From NCBI GenBank assembly GCA_009911035.1, contig QXWO01000007.1, positions 25,977-89,976 of the forward strand: a stretch of 64,000 nt of DNA. The letters are read 5' to 3'. Below the pieces are notes generated by a model, which worked only from the letters and a program-made list of their open reading frames with translations, searched no databases and was not told the DNA's origin. Below, piece by piece: positions 26,192-34,996 of the stretch. The translations under genes and the position numbers were made by a program. The DNA is from Lachnospiraceae bacterium (lineage in GTDB: Bacteria; Bacillota; Clostridia; Lachnospirales; Lachnospiraceae). Every line of letters starts with the position of its first letter. Within the stretch, counting starts at the first letter, position 1.

Positions 26192-27118
26192 CTATCTGTT
26201 GACAGACGCCGCCATCCGATGGTATGTGTGCCTTATCCCACGAATCGCCACAGAATATGCCATAATATTCTCCGGCAGCGCGATTCCCGGATATCCAGTG
26301 TCCCCTATATGGTGAATGTCAGTCCCCGCCATTTTACACATAAGGGCAATCCGCTTAATCGTCTCGGTGTCCGCACCTTCCTGGGAAGTACCGATAGCTG
26401 TAATGGTCAGCACGCCCCGGCTATGTGCATAGGCAATCAGTTCCCTTACATATTCCATCGTAATCCCCGGCACAGTACCTGGTGCCGGCAGAAGAATGAT
26501 GTCCGCTCCGGCATCAATGAATTCACCGATATCCTTTTTCGTAATAATATTCTCGCCGCCTTCACCTGTCACGCCGGAAGCATGCATCTTACCCGCCGCA
26601 AGGATCAGCCTGTCTTTCAGCCGGTCAGATATGGCCCTCAAAGAATCGGTAATTGCCTTGTTGCTTACACCGTTTCCCGGATTGCCTGTGAGCAACACCA
26701 TATCCACGCCCATCTGCGCGGCCCTTAAGGCATTGGCAGCGGTAGCTTTCCTTCCCTGTGACATTTCCCATAAAGTATCGCTGTTCCCTGCCGCAATTTC
26801 CTCCTCCACAGGTTCTAAGTTGATCCCAATCATTCTTCCTGTAAGACGCTTTAACTCTCTTACCGTATCTTCCGGCGCCACCTTGGGCAGGCCGTTTATC
26901 ACAGGTTTCTCTACGTCAAACATATTAAGCAGAAGCATATCCGCTCCAAGAGCTGCCGCAAACTCTGCATTTGTCACGTCCACCAACGCCGGCATGGTGA
27001 TACCGATGCATTCACAGGCAACCACCCGCCCCTCACTGCCTGCGATGGAACTTAAATAGTCCTCCTTTGTAAAATTCTTCAAATCTGATGCTGTACAGTC
27101 TAACATTCTCTTCGCCAT
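26192..27118 (-). CDS. TIM-barrel-like protein of uncharacterised family
   Basis: About 308 residues, no signal or membrane segment. The ATG at 27118 has GGAGGG 8 nt upstream. Repeating beta-alpha elements suggest a TIM barrel: VVACECIGITMP, GADMLLLNM, MIGINLEP, MGVDMVLLTGNPGNGVSNKAI, LAAGKMHASG, GADIILLPAPGTVPGITMEYV and TDIHHIGDTGYPGIA, with glycine-rich loops at strand ends as in phosphate-binding barrels. Relatives are, as I recall, annotated inconsistently (HAD-like or DUF7916); no catalytic assignment is safe. It is paired with an MscS gene, which gives no clear functional clue. Confidence 0.75.
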   Translation of the reverse strand: MAKRMLDCTASDLKNFTKEDYLSSIAGSEGRVVACECIGITMPALVDVTNAEFAAALGADMLLLNMFDVEKPVINGLPKVAPEDTVRELKRLTGRMIGINLEPVEEEIAAGNSDTLWEMSQGRKATAANALRAAQMGVDMVLLTGNPGNGVSNKAITDSLRAISDRLKDRLILAAGKMHASGVTGEGGENIITKKDIGEFIDAGADIILLPAPGTVPGITMEYVRELIAYAHSRGVLTITAIGTSQEGADTETIKRIALMCKMAGTDIHHIGDTGYPGIALPENIMAYSVAIRGIRHTYHRMAASVNR

Positions 27119-27229
27119 ATCCAATTCCCTCCGCTATATTTTTATTCCTGTATTTCTCTTTTCATGTTCCTGTTCCTAGTATCTCACCAGCCGGATCAAA
27201 AAACAAGGGAAATTGATTTTTGCAAGACA

Positions 27230-27304
27230 CAACGCTGGAACGCCTCGTGAGACAGCTTATTATAACAAACGCTGCCACGCTCCGCGAGATAGCTTATTGT
27301 AACG
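27230..27304 (-). repeat. Terminator-trailing repeat, copy 3 (two tandem units)
   Basis: Two tandem units of about 37 nt, each containing AATAAGCT and CAGCGTT on the minus strand. The unit nearer 27304 shares a 26-base identical block with 42610-42635. It lies immediately behind the terminator hairpin of small-RNA unit copy 2. Confidence 0.65.
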
Positions 27305-27482
27305 AAATCTGGCATTGGAAATTTCTTTCCAATGCCAGATTCTTCATTTCCCCTTTTACACTGCAGCGTGTAAATTATTATGACTGTTCCTTAAAATCTT
27401 ATACATTCTGCGCTTTTATGCTTTATGTATTTAATTTCAATTTCTGTATTTATATTTTAATACACTCTCCATTTTATGTCAA
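27305..27482 (-). ncRNA. Candidate small-RNA unit, copy 2
   Basis: Minus-strand promoter TTGACA (27477-27482), 17 nt, TAAAAT (27454-27459). About 110 nt of leader with the box GTGTAAAAGGGGAAA, then a 16-bp perfect hairpin (27306-27321 with 27326-27341). The hairpin arms TCTGGCATTGGAAA/TTTCCAATGCCAGA equal those of copy 1. Downstream sequence runs on toward the TIM-barrel gene. Confidence 0.5.
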
Positions 27483-27499
27483 TAATTTAGTGTACTTTT

Positions 27500-27677
27500 T
27501 ACATGCAAACTGGCACCAGAAATCTCTTTCCGATGCCAGTTCTGCGCTTCCCCTTTACACCTTGTATATTATTATGGCCGTAACTTGAAATCAAATATCC
27601 CTTTCCGCTCTGCTTATCTTTTGTATTCAATTTCATTTACTGTATTTATATCTTAATACATTTCCATAAAATGTCAA
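27500..27677 (-). ncRNA. Candidate small-RNA unit, copy 3 (diverged)
   Basis: Minus-strand TTGACA (27672-27677), 16 nt, TAAGAT (27650-27655). Leader with GTGTAAAGGGGAA and a partly mismatched hairpin (AACTGGCA 27508-27515 with TGCCAGTT 27534-27541). No T-run follows the hairpin, so this copy may be decayed. It stands in tandem with copy 2. The rest of the gap 27119-27723 shows nothing further. Confidence 0.4.
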
Positions 27678-27723
27678 TATTATAGTCTGTAAATGTCACC
27701 TAATAGGTATTTTAAACGGTACA

Positions 27724-27951
27724 TTATCCCGCATTGACCATAAAATTCATTATCAGAGAGAACAGGTGCTCCTTAACCTTAATAGCATTGCATATATATT
27801 TTATATGAATTCCAAGTCTCTCCATTTTTTCCCTATCGCCAGTCAGCTTCATATAGTCATCAATCAGAGAATTTTTGACTCTCATACATCTGATATAAAT
27901 CTTCTTTTTAAAAAGTCTTCTGCATCGCTCTGCTTTCCGCTCTCTCCCCAT
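27724..27951 (-). CDS. Possible small basic protein
   Basis: A 75-codon frame starting MGRERKAERCRR at 27951, with AGAGG about 10 nt upstream; the frame is open to 28062. It is rich in Lys, Arg and Met and could be a remnant of a longer gene. I recognise no family. Support is limited to the open frame and a fair ribosome site. Confidence 0.3.
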   Translation of the reverse strand: MGRERKAERCRRLFKKKIYIRCMRVKNSLIDDYMKLTGDREKMERLGIHIKYICNAIKVKEHLFSLIMNFMVNAG

Positions 27952-28194
27952 ATCCGTCTTGCCTCTTCTTCTGTTAATCTTCCCTGTTTTAAAATTCCCC
28001 CTCAAACTAAAACACTTCTGGCTGTTTCGGAAGCCAATGCTTTGAAAATATTCTGACCGCATATCAGTAAATTTTCAAGTTCCGAAATTGCTTGTGAGTC
28101 GTTTGAGGGGGCTATTATTTTGTTGATTTGGTTTTCTTATATAATTTTATATTATGTAAAAATAGGCTATATTTTTCTTATTTGATATTTATAA

Positions 28195-29514
28195 TTAGTG
28201 AGGGCAGGTTGTATAGTTGTGAGTACTCAACAAGTCTCCTTTAGATATGGTATTACATTTGCTACACTTTTGAGCACTAAAAACTTTTACAGTACATCCT
28301 CCACCACTTTTAATATGTTCTGAAAATGTCCCATTTTGCCAATCATGAGAACAACCTCTTTGTAACATTTCATCATCATATATGGGACAAATATTTCCAT
28401 TTTCATCTATAAATATTTTATCACTGCTTTTAAATGTATCAACATCCACACCAAAATAAGTGTCTTCTACTTCTTCCATTGCAAATGATGCATCAACAAT
28501 TTCACTCAATTCAGTATCTGGTTCCAATACCACCATAGGTTCTTCATACGCCAAAACTGAAAAAGATGCCGCAGAGAAAACACAAATCACTGCCGACATC
28601 ATAAAAATAATAGTTCTAATTTTTGATTTCTTATCGTATCTTTTGTATTTCATAATCATTTTTATCCTTTCGTGTATATCTTCACTACCGCTTTTGTCTC
28701 CTGTAAACATTTTTCCAAATATTTTGCCTTCGTACACCGCCCCTTCTAAAATCAAATCCCTATAAATTTCCCGCTCATTTTTCTCCATCTGTCTGGCAAC
28801 TCTGTAATCGCAGGCTTCTTCATCCAAACGCCGCATTTCCCCAAACATATAATAACATAATGGATTATACCAGTTAATTGCCAGGGCCAGCAGCGATAAA
28901 TACTGGAACATATTATCAAGATTTTTCACATGCATCAGTTCATGTTTCAAAATGACTTCCAGCTCATCCGACCGCATATCACTTCCTCCAAGGATGACCA
29001 GCGGTTCGAAAGTACCTACCGTAAAAGAAATATTGATCCAATCGCTGTAAAATACCTTAACTTTCCAGTGTAGATTTATCTGCTCTTTGACAGACGCCAC
29101 TGCCTGCAAAACCTTCTGGTCTCTTACGGGTTCCATTAAGCCTGCCAGGCTTTTGAACCGAATGTATTTGAGTGTTGCCAGTAACAGCAGGAATCCAATT
29201 GAGATGACCCAAATGAAAAGCTTTATTTCCCTATGGAATGTTTCTGAATAATAAAACGCTTTGTTTATGTATTTATATTCCAGATTACTGTAGTGATAAA
29301 CACCTGCGTCCAATTTCCCCAAGTTCAGAGTTTTCAATGCATTCCGTACCGGATACTTCACCATTTGAAATGGCAATATGTAAAATATTAATGCAATTCT
29401 AAGCACCCACTGATAATGTACAGCACTTATGTATTCCCCTTTCCATGGTTTCAGAATCAGATAAAAGAGTATAATTACGCTTCCAGTTAAGGTCTTACAT
29501 ATTTCAATGTTCAT
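28195..29514 (-). CDS. BlaR1/MecR1-type M56 membrane metallopeptidase
   Basis: Sensor protease of a BlaI-type system, 439 residues. Several membrane segments (about 1-25, 40-55, 100-118, then about 300-320). The cytoplasmic zinc site is KHELMHVKN (HExxH variant HELMH) with the second motif RRLDEEACDYRV containing the Glu ligand. After the last membrane helix comes an outside domain of only about 115 residues, ending in a Cys-rich module (GCSHDW, GGGCTV, CSKCNT, TCPH). There is no penicillin-binding sensor domain, so the signal is not expected to be a beta-lactam. It starts 2 nt after the repressor stops. Confidence 0.88.
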   Translation of the reverse strand: MNIEICKTLTGSVIILFYLILKPWKGEYISAVHYQWVLRIALIFYILPFQMVKYPVRNALKTLNLGKLDAGVYHYSNLEYKYINKAFYYSETFHREIKLFIWVISIGFLLLLATLKYIRFKSLAGLMEPVRDQKVLQAVASVKEQINLHWKVKVFYSDWINISFTVGTFEPLVILGGSDMRSDELEVILKHELMHVKNLDNMFQYLSLLALAINWYNPLCYYMFGEMRRLDEEACDYRVARQMEKNEREIYRDLILEGAVYEGKIFGKMFTGDKSGSEDIHERIKMIMKYKRYDKKSKIRTIIFMMSAVICVFSAASFSVLAYEEPMVVLEPDTELSEIVDASFAMEEVEDTYFGVDVDTFKSSDKIFIDENGNICPIYDDEMLQRGCSHDWQNGTFSEHIKSGGGCTVKVFSAQKCSKCNTISKGDLLSTHNYTTCPH

Positions 29515-29516
29515 GC

Positions 29517-29882
29517 CTACTCCTTTAGTATATCCTTTATCCTATTGGCTTCCTCTCTGGTAATCTTTGCCCCTCCCGACAAAGCACATATAAAATTTTT
29601 AAAAGAGCCTTCATAAATCTCATCAATCAGATTTTCTGCCAGCCTTTTCTTATATTCCTCCCTTGATACGGCGGGAACATACAAATATCTCCTGTCAGCA
29701 GAAATTCTTTTAATCAGCCTTTTATCCAGCAATTTTGACAAAAAATTATTCAATGTCTGCTTTTTTAGCTCTTTCCCCTCTTTTTCCGAAAAATACTGAA
29801 GCATATCTCTGGACAGCATCGGTTCATTTTTATCCCAGAGTAAATCAAGTATGGCCATTTCCATTTCGGACATCTTTTTCAT
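29517..29882 (-). CDS. BlaI/MecI/CopY-family repressor
   Basis: A 121-residue winged-helix repressor: N-terminal helix SEMEMAILDLLWDKNEP, recognition region KKQTLNNFLSKLLDKRLIKR, wing YLYVPAVSREEY, then the helical dimer region (LIDEIYEGSFKNFICALSGG) that is cut by the partner protease in known systems. RBS GGGAG. It is the first gene of the two-gene operon and likely controls its own promoter through the repeat at 29896-29914. Confidence 0.92.
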   Translation of the reverse strand: MKKMSEMEMAILDLLWDKNEPMLSRDMLQYFSEKEGKELKKQTLNNFLSKLLDKRLIKRISADRRYLYVPAVSREEYKKRLAENLIDEIYEGSFKNFICALSGGAKITREEANRIKDILKE

Positions 29883-29895
29883 CTTTGCTCTCCCT

Positions 29896-29914
29896 TGTAA
29901 TCTAAATGTTTACA
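29896..29914. promoter_or_regulatory. Candidate operator for the BlaI-type repressor
   Basis: TGTAA (29896-29900), 9 nt, TTACA (29910-29914), 14 nt upstream of the repressor start. BlaI/MecI sites are built on TACA/TGTA half-sites. The remaining bases to 30170 show no clear feature. Confidence 0.5.
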
Positions 29915-30170
29915 GTATTAATTTTAACCCCAATATTCTTCTTTCTCCCCTGTCAGGTTCCTTAGACCATAACCACCTCCTCAATACATGAATTTTGCCC
30001 GAACGATATTACAATTTGATTTCTACAGCCCCCTTATCTTTATTTTCAGGCTTCCTTTTATTATATGCCATTACCCACAATTTAACAAGGCTGCTGCCAT
30101 ACAAATTTGCTATTAAAAGCATCTTCCAGACTACATTTCTTACCGTTTTGCATATTGCCTGTGCCAAAAT

Positions 30171-30530
30171 CACCTGTCTGCCATCTGAACAAATATTTTT
30201 TCATAATCATAGCCGCACTTTTCCGCTAACTGGTAAATCACTTCTATATAATCAATACTTTCTCCAAAATCATCCGCAATCTCTTCCAGAGTATTTCCTC
30301 TCTGCAGCATTCTACAAACGAGCTGAATCAGTTTTTGCGTATGTCCTTCCTCTGGTATTGATGAACACCCGGCGTGCCCCGTCCTCTATCTTCAAGTCTG
30401 GACACTCCCGGCAGGTCCCCTCAAAGGTATACCTGTATAGTCCCCTCCTGAACACATCGAAGGGCGCTACCAGAAGCTTCCGCTTAAAGAAATCATTTGC
30501 TTTTTATACCGTATAATACAGTAAAATTTC
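30171..30530 (-). pseudogene. Internally deleted Rpn-family nuclease gene
   Basis: The minus strand matches parts of the intact gene at 31121-32047: the C-terminal region (YDYEKIFVQMADR just before the stop at 30171-30173) and a middle block (GLYRYTFEGTCRECPDLKIE). The part between them is deleted, with a change of frame at the junction near 30350. The 5' half of the gene is also missing, and homology resumes upstream near 30476 with a TTAAAGAAATCATTTGCTTT stretch that also occurs near 32255 upstream of the intact copy. So it is a decayed duplicate. Confidence 0.8.
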
Positions 30531-30559
30531 TTACTAACATCAATTGAAAGCCGCAGGTC

Positions 30560-31033
30560 TTATCCTTCTGCAAGCTTGCATACATCCACCCATCCTTCCT
30601 CCCCGGCATATTTCTCCAACTCCGGTATGGTAAGTTCTATGGCACTGTTGCTGCTGCCGCAGGCAGGAAACACGGTTTCAAACCGCTTTAGGGATTCGTC
30701 CAAATATACTTTCACCCCTTCTTTGACCGCAAAAGGGCAGACGCCGCCCACATTATGTCCTACCAGCTCTGTCACCTGTTCCGGTGAAAGCATTTTTGCT
30801 TTTGTTCCAAAGCACTTTTTATATTTGCCATTATCAATTTTTACATCTCCCGGTGCAACAATCAGAACCGCCTTTCCCTCCACCAGAAAGGACAGGGTCT
30901 TTGCGATCCGCTGGGGTTCACAGCTAAGAGCCTCAGCCGCCAAAGCCACAGTTGCGCTGGATACATCAAATTCCCGGATTCTCCCTTCCATGCCATATGC
31001 CTTAAAATATTCTCTTACTTTATCAATTGCCAT
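30560..31033 (-). CDS. ybaK: YbaK/EbsC-family aminoacyl-tRNA deacylase
   Basis: Cytoplasmic editing-type protein expected to hydrolyse mischarged tRNA, classically Cys-tRNA(Pro). From ATG 31033 (RBS GGAGG) it is 157 residues; the frame is open to 31063. Family marks: VREYFKAYGMEGRI, the catalytic Lys region RIAKTLSFLV, DVKIDNGKYKKCFG, GHNVGGVCPFAVKEGV and VFPACGSSNSAIEL. It lies between the intact and the deleted Rpn genes on the same strand. Confidence 0.9.
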   Translation of the reverse strand: MAIDKVREYFKAYGMEGRIREFDVSSATVALAAEALSCEPQRIAKTLSFLVEGKAVLIVAPGDVKIDNGKYKKCFGTKAKMLSPEQVTELVGHNVGGVCPFAVKEGVKVYLDESLKRFETVFPACGSSNSAIELTIPELEKYAGEEGWVDVCKLAEG

Positions 31034-31120
31034 AGTAGTCCTCCATGCTGCCAACACCTTCAAATTGGGGCGTCAGCACAAATTTATCTGTAAAAAATTG
31101 CAGATGATGGAAACGATTTT

Positions 31121-32047
31121 TTAAACACACTCCTGCCTGCTGTCTGTTAATTGCGCGTATACTTTTTCATAATCATAGGCATACTTTTCCGCTACCTGAT
31201 AAATTGTTTCCACAAAATCAATATTTTCTCCAAAATCATCTGCAATATCTTCCGGTGCGCTGCCTCTTTGCAGCATCCTGCAAACAAGCTGAATCAGTTT
31301 CCTGTTCTCTCCCTGTAAACGTCCCTCTGCACGTCCCTCTGCACGTCCCTCTTCAAGTCCTTCCTCCCTGGCATATGCCTTTTCTTCCCAGAACTGCATA
31401 TATTTCACCCCCATTTTCTCCGACCTTCTGATTTTTTTTACCCTTTCATGAATCAGCTTTATCCTTCCGCTTTCTGCCCTGTCTGCCATTTCGTCTCTGG
31501 TCGCAGTTATATACTCCATGAAATCCAAAAATTCCTGCGTAAATCCTTCCTTGTTCTTTCCTCTGGTATTGATGAACACCCGGCGTGCCCCGTCCTCTAT
31601 CTTCAAGTCTGGACACTCCCGGCAGGTCCCCTCAAAGGTATACCTGTATAGTCCCCTCCCGAACACATCGAAAGGCGCTATCAGAATGAAGCAGGTATCA
31701 TTAAGTAAATCAAAGTCCTTGCTCCCAGGCTCTAACAGAGACACATCAAGCTGTGCCTGATAGTAGCGGCTCCTTTTCTTTAAGTTTCCGGTGTCCTTTT
31801 TCTGCATTTCGGAGTAGTAAAGGATCCCCTCCTTATCCATGCTCACCACATCCAGACGGATCTGGCGTAACTGGGGCGACACCCTTAATTCCTTTTCCGT
31901 CTCCGGCCTGTCGATCAAGTCGATTTCATTTTCAAGCAGGATACTGACTGCCGCCTGGTAAACTTCCCTGTCCTCCATGGTCTCGTCAAACAAGAACCTG
32001 TCCACCAGATTCAGCTTCTCCAGTTTCGTCACTACATTTTCTGCCAT
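31121..32047 (-). CDS. Rpn-family PD-(D/E)XK nuclease (recombination-promoting nuclease)
   Basis: A 308-residue protein of the Rpn/transposase_31-like group, DNA endonucleases linked to recombination or phage defence in studied members. N-terminal nuclease region with DRFLFDETMEDREVY, an acidic catalytic pattern around LRQIRLDVVSMDKEG, then YYSEMQKKD, where Asp, Glu and Lys fit the PD-(D/E)XK core. The C-terminal part is helical, with a variable EGRAEGRAEGR repeat before RKLIQLVCRMLQRG and EDIADDFGE. A deleted duplicate lies at 30171-30530. RBS AGGAGG. Confidence 0.88.
   Translation of the reverse strand: MAENVVTKLEKLNLVDRFLFDETMEDREVYQAAVSILLENEIDLIDRPETEKELRVSPQLRQIRLDVVSMDKEGILYYSEMQKKDTGNLKKRSRYYQAQLDVSLLEPGSKDFDLLNDTCFILIAPFDVFGRGLYRYTFEGTCRECPDLKIEDGARRVFINTRGKNKEGFTQEFLDFMEYITATRDEMADRAESGRIKLIHERVKKIRRSEKMGVKYMQFWEEKAYAREEGLEEGRAEGRAEGRLQGENRKLIQLVCRMLQRGSAPEDIADDFGENIDFVETIYQVAEKYAYDYEKVYAQLTDSRQECV
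31321..31368. repeat. 12-bp tandem repeat inside the Rpn gene
   Basis: Units GTCCCTCTGCAC, GTCCCTCTGCAC, GTCCCTCTTCAA and a diverged fourth. In frame they encode the EGRA-type repeat; copy-number change would keep the frame. Confidence 0.7.
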
Positions 32048-32327
32048 GCATTTTCCTCCTATGTACAGGAAAATGCCATACTATGTTGATAAACAGCGTA
32101 ACTAAACCCAAATCACCAGCCCCGCTTTTCCTGCTGTCCCATCATCCTTTACAGATTTTCCTGCTCTTTTTATATTATTGGATTTTTAAAAGCAGGATTT
32201 CAAGATATGAGAACAGATATTCCATAAGACACAGCATGACCGCTGCTTTATAAGCCTTCGCTTAAAGAAATCATTTGCTTTGTTACAGTATAACATAATA
32301 TCATTTATTTTTAAACAATTAAATTAA

Positions 32328-32354
32328 CCGGGAATCTGAAATTCAGTTTCCCGG
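32328..32354 (-). terminator. Hairpin after the SPOCS/LysM gene
   Basis: Arms CCGGGAA (32328-32334) and TTCCCGG (32348-32354) with an inner CTGAA/TTCAG pairing, 15 nt after the stop; only a weak T-run follows on the minus strand. The gap 32048-32368 otherwise holds the AT-rich upstream region of the Rpn gene and the stretch near 32245-32290 shared with the pseudogene. Confidence 0.55.
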
Positions 32355-32368
32355 CCTTTTCTCACCCT

Positions 32369-33940
32369 CTAAACATTTTTCACCACAAGGATCTTATCCC
32401 CCGCCTTCACTTCATCGGAAGTCAGGTCATTGGTCTGTTTGATCACTGATACAGGAACGTAGTAGCGCTTTCCTATATCCCAGAGACTTTCCCCTTCTTT
32501 CACCATATATACGGCAATTCCCGGCAAAGACTCCATTTTTTCCATATCCGGCTCGCTGACGATAATTTCCTCCACAATCTTTTCCTGCCACTGCTGGTAA
32601 ACGTTTGCCCGGAAGAACAGAACACATTTCACATCCACTTCCCCGTTGTCGATAATGGCAGCCGTCACCTGGTCGATAAACGCCTGCACCGGATACATGC
32701 AGTTTCCGTTGATTTCCTCTGCTTCCAGCATATAGCTGAACGGGATGACGCCTTTGATCACACCGTATTTGTTTTCATCGGTACTGCACTCATAAAACAT
32801 CTGGACGTTTACCACTCCGGTAAGCTCAATTCCATTGTCACAGGGATTTTTTCCCGTGATCTGCAAAGCGCTTGATGTGTGGAGTATTTTGTGAAGCACC
32901 GCTTTTTCATCCTCGCACTTAAAATGACCCGACAGCTTTACTTTACCGCTGTTTCTGGAAAGAAGCTTTCTGAATTCTGCATTCTTTGATACCACAGATA
33001 CTTCCTTTACAACGCCATATACGTCGGACAGAATGTCAATTTTTTCTTCCTCATAAACACAGATATCCAAATCCAGACACTGCTCAAAAGTGATGACTCT
33101 CTCTTCCCCGTCAAAGTCCGGCCTTATCTCCACTTCCCGCTCCTCAGCGCTGAAACGGATTTCCGGTATCATGCCCTCCTTTGCACCCGGGCAGTCCAGG
33201 CTTCCTGCAAAAGGCAGGGTGGTCTCATAATGACAGATTTCTTCCTCTTCCCCTTCTCCCCTGTAAAGGAAAAAGGCACGCAGCTCTCCCTGAATGGAAA
33301 TTTTATCCTCAAGAACCTTAAACTCCACCGCCTCTGGCAGGATTTCCGACCATATCATAGCAAAAATATTGGGAAAGCTTCCCGGAATCTCCACTTCTTC
33401 CTTTACCCTGAAAATATCCTTTTTCTTGATAGCCATTGATGCCACGTCCAGCGTTTTCTTACGGAACTCCACCGGTTCCTCACTGTATAAATCCACTGCC
33501 GTCTCTTCGTCACAGATTTCCTCACAGGTGAGAAACAATGTCATCACCGACTGTACACTTAGTTTACGGGAATTGATAAGGCCTACGCTTAAATCCTCCA
33601 GCTCCCAGTTCACATTTACACTGTCCCCGCCTCTGATTCCCTCCATAAAGACCATCTCGTCAAAAGGGATATCCCCTTCCATCTCCGCCACATCGCTTCC
33701 TCCTGAAGCAGAAGCGCCTTTTTCTGTCAGATAAAGAACATGGAATACCAGCTTCCCCTTAACGCCCACGTGATCATCGGTCACTTTCACCTCATCAATC
33801 ACGACATTTCCCCTGTCCATGATCAGCTTTACAGCATCAGGACGGGAATCAGATATAATCACATCGTCCTCTAAAGTCATCTGGGTCTGGGCCTTACATT
33901 TGATGCAGTCCATATGTATATTCCGCTTAATTAATTCCAC
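32369..33940 (-). CDS. SPOCS (DUF3794) protein with C-terminal LysM
   Basis: A 523-residue protein of a type common in spore-forming Clostridia. The start is GTG 33940 with GGGAGG 7 nt upstream. It holds repeated beta-rich SPOCS-type units: an N-terminal block (SRPDAVKLIMDRGNVVIDEVKV, VKGKLVFHVLYL), a central block (GELRAFFLYRGEGEEEE) and a later one (ELTGVVNVQMFYECS). The C-terminal LysM is at residues about 475-522 (YMVKEGESLWDIGKRYYVPV). No signal peptide is seen, which fits deposition on the forespore from the mother cell, as for SafA-like proteins; that location is inference. Confidence 0.88.
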   Translation of the reverse strand: MELIKRNIHMDCIKCKAQTQMTLEDDVIISDSRPDAVKLIMDRGNVVIDEVKVTDDHVGVKGKLVFHVLYLTEKGASASGGSDVAEMEGDIPFDEMVFMEGIRGGDSVNVNWELEDLSVGLINSRKLSVQSVMTLFLTCEEICDEETAVDLYSEEPVEFRKKTLDVASMAIKKKDIFRVKEEVEIPGSFPNIFAMIWSEILPEAVEFKVLEDKISIQGELRAFFLYRGEGEEEEICHYETTLPFAGSLDCPGAKEGMIPEIRFSAEEREVEIRPDFDGEERVITFEQCLDLDICVYEEEKIDILSDVYGVVKEVSVVSKNAEFRKLLSRNSGKVKLSGHFKCEDEKAVLHKILHTSSALQITGKNPCDNGIELTGVVNVQMFYECSTDENKYGVIKGVIPFSYMLEAEEINGNCMYPVQAFIDQVTAAIIDNGEVDVKCVLFFRANVYQQWQEKIVEEIIVSEPDMEKMESLPGIAVYMVKEGESLWDIGKRYYVPVSVIKQTNDLTSDEVKAGDKILVVKNV

Positions 33941-34090
33941 GAAAAACCTCCCTGAATTCTACTTAATGTAAATGTATGACCCAGAGAGGCAAAGTATGAC
34001 TTCTTATCTTATAGGCAGCGTAAAGAAACCCCTTGTTTGTACTTTGTATATGATCCAGATATTACCCTTAAGTACTTTCTTTCTGTTAAT

Positions 34091-34996
34091 TTACTCCCGG
34101 ACTCCGCCAATCAGCTCATGGATATCCTCAATATTATATTTTTTCATATAGTCTTCAATCCCCTCTGCCACCTCCACAGTTGCATAAGGATTTACAAAGT
34201 TCATAGCCCCCACTGCCACTGCACTGGCTCCTGCCAGCAGAAATTCTATGGCGTCCTGCGCGCTTCCGATGCCGCCCATACCGATAACAGGGATCTTCAC
34301 CGCATGGGAAGCCTGATATACCATGCGCACTGCCACCGGCTTGATGGCAGGGCCGGAAAGCCCTCCTGTCCTGTTTGCCAGCACAAAAGCTCGTTTATGG
34401 ATATCAATTTTCATGCCTGTCAGGGTGTTGATCAGGGAAATGGCATCCGCCCCTGCTGCTTCCGCCGCCTTTGCCATCTCCGTAATATCTGTGACATTCG
34501 GACTCAGCTTCATAATTACAGGCTGTTTTGCTTTTGCCTTGATGCGGGAGGTAATATCGTACAGGCAGTCCGCCTTTTGTCCGAAAGCAATAGCCCCCTC
34601 TTTCACATTGGGGCAGGACACGTTGATTTCCAGCATATCCACCGGTTCCTCTCCAAGCCGCTCCACCACTTCCAGATAATCCTCCACGCTTTTTCCGCAG
34701 ACATTTACAATTATTTTTGTATCAAATTTTTTTAAAAAGGGGATATCCCGCTCTATCAGCACATCAACCCCCGGATTCTGCAGGCCGATGGCATTGAGCA
34801 TACCGCCGTAAACTTCTGCTACTCTGGGCACCGGATTGCCCGGCCATGGCACATTGGCAACTCCCTTTGTCACCACTGCTCCCAATCGGTTTAAATCTAC
34901 AAAACTGCTGTATTCCATACCGGAACCAAAAGTCCCGGAAGCGGTCATAACAGGATTTTTAAATTCCACTCCTGCAATCGTTACCTTCGTATTCAT
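34091..34996 (-). CDS. pyrD: Dihydroorotate dehydrogenase type 1B, catalytic subunit
   Basis: Oxidises dihydroorotate to orotate in pyrimidine synthesis, with FMN. 301 residues. TASGTFGSGMEY at the N-terminus, PGNPVPRVAE, VNVCGKS, the INVSCPNVKEG loop with the catalytic Cys of class 1 enzymes, LSPNVTD, and the FMN phosphate loops GMGGIGSAQDAIEF and AVAVGAMNF. The class 1B assignment is supported by the directly adjacent pyrK, with which it overlaps by one base (ATGA-type junction). Confidence 0.96.
   Translation of the reverse strand: MNTKVTIAGVEFKNPVMTASGTFGSGMEYSSFVDLNRLGAVVTKGVANVPWPGNPVPRVAEVYGGMLNAIGLQNPGVDVLIERDIPFLKKFDTKIIVNVCGKSVEDYLEVVERLGEEPVDMLEINVSCPNVKEGAIAFGQKADCLYDITSRIKAKAKQPVIMKLSPNVTDITEMAKAAEAAGADAISLINTLTGMKIDIHKRAFVLANRTGGLSGPAIKPVAVRMVYQASHAVKIPVIGMGGIGSAQDAIEFLLAGASAVAVGAMNFVNPYATVEVAEGIEDYMKKYNIEDIHELIGGVRE

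Noticed and set aside
24980-27677. Small-RNA units as miniature transposons
   Set aside because: Each holds a promoter and one terminal hairpin, but I see no terminal inverted repeats at both ends or target-site duplications; left open as a weaker alternative.
28195-29882. Beta-lactam resistance operon
   Set aside because: No penicillin-binding sensor domain and no beta-lactamase or mecA-like gene nearby.
29995-30516. 173-codon plus-strand frame
   Set aside because: It is antisense to the deleted Rpn copy; homology with the intact gene is on the minus strand.
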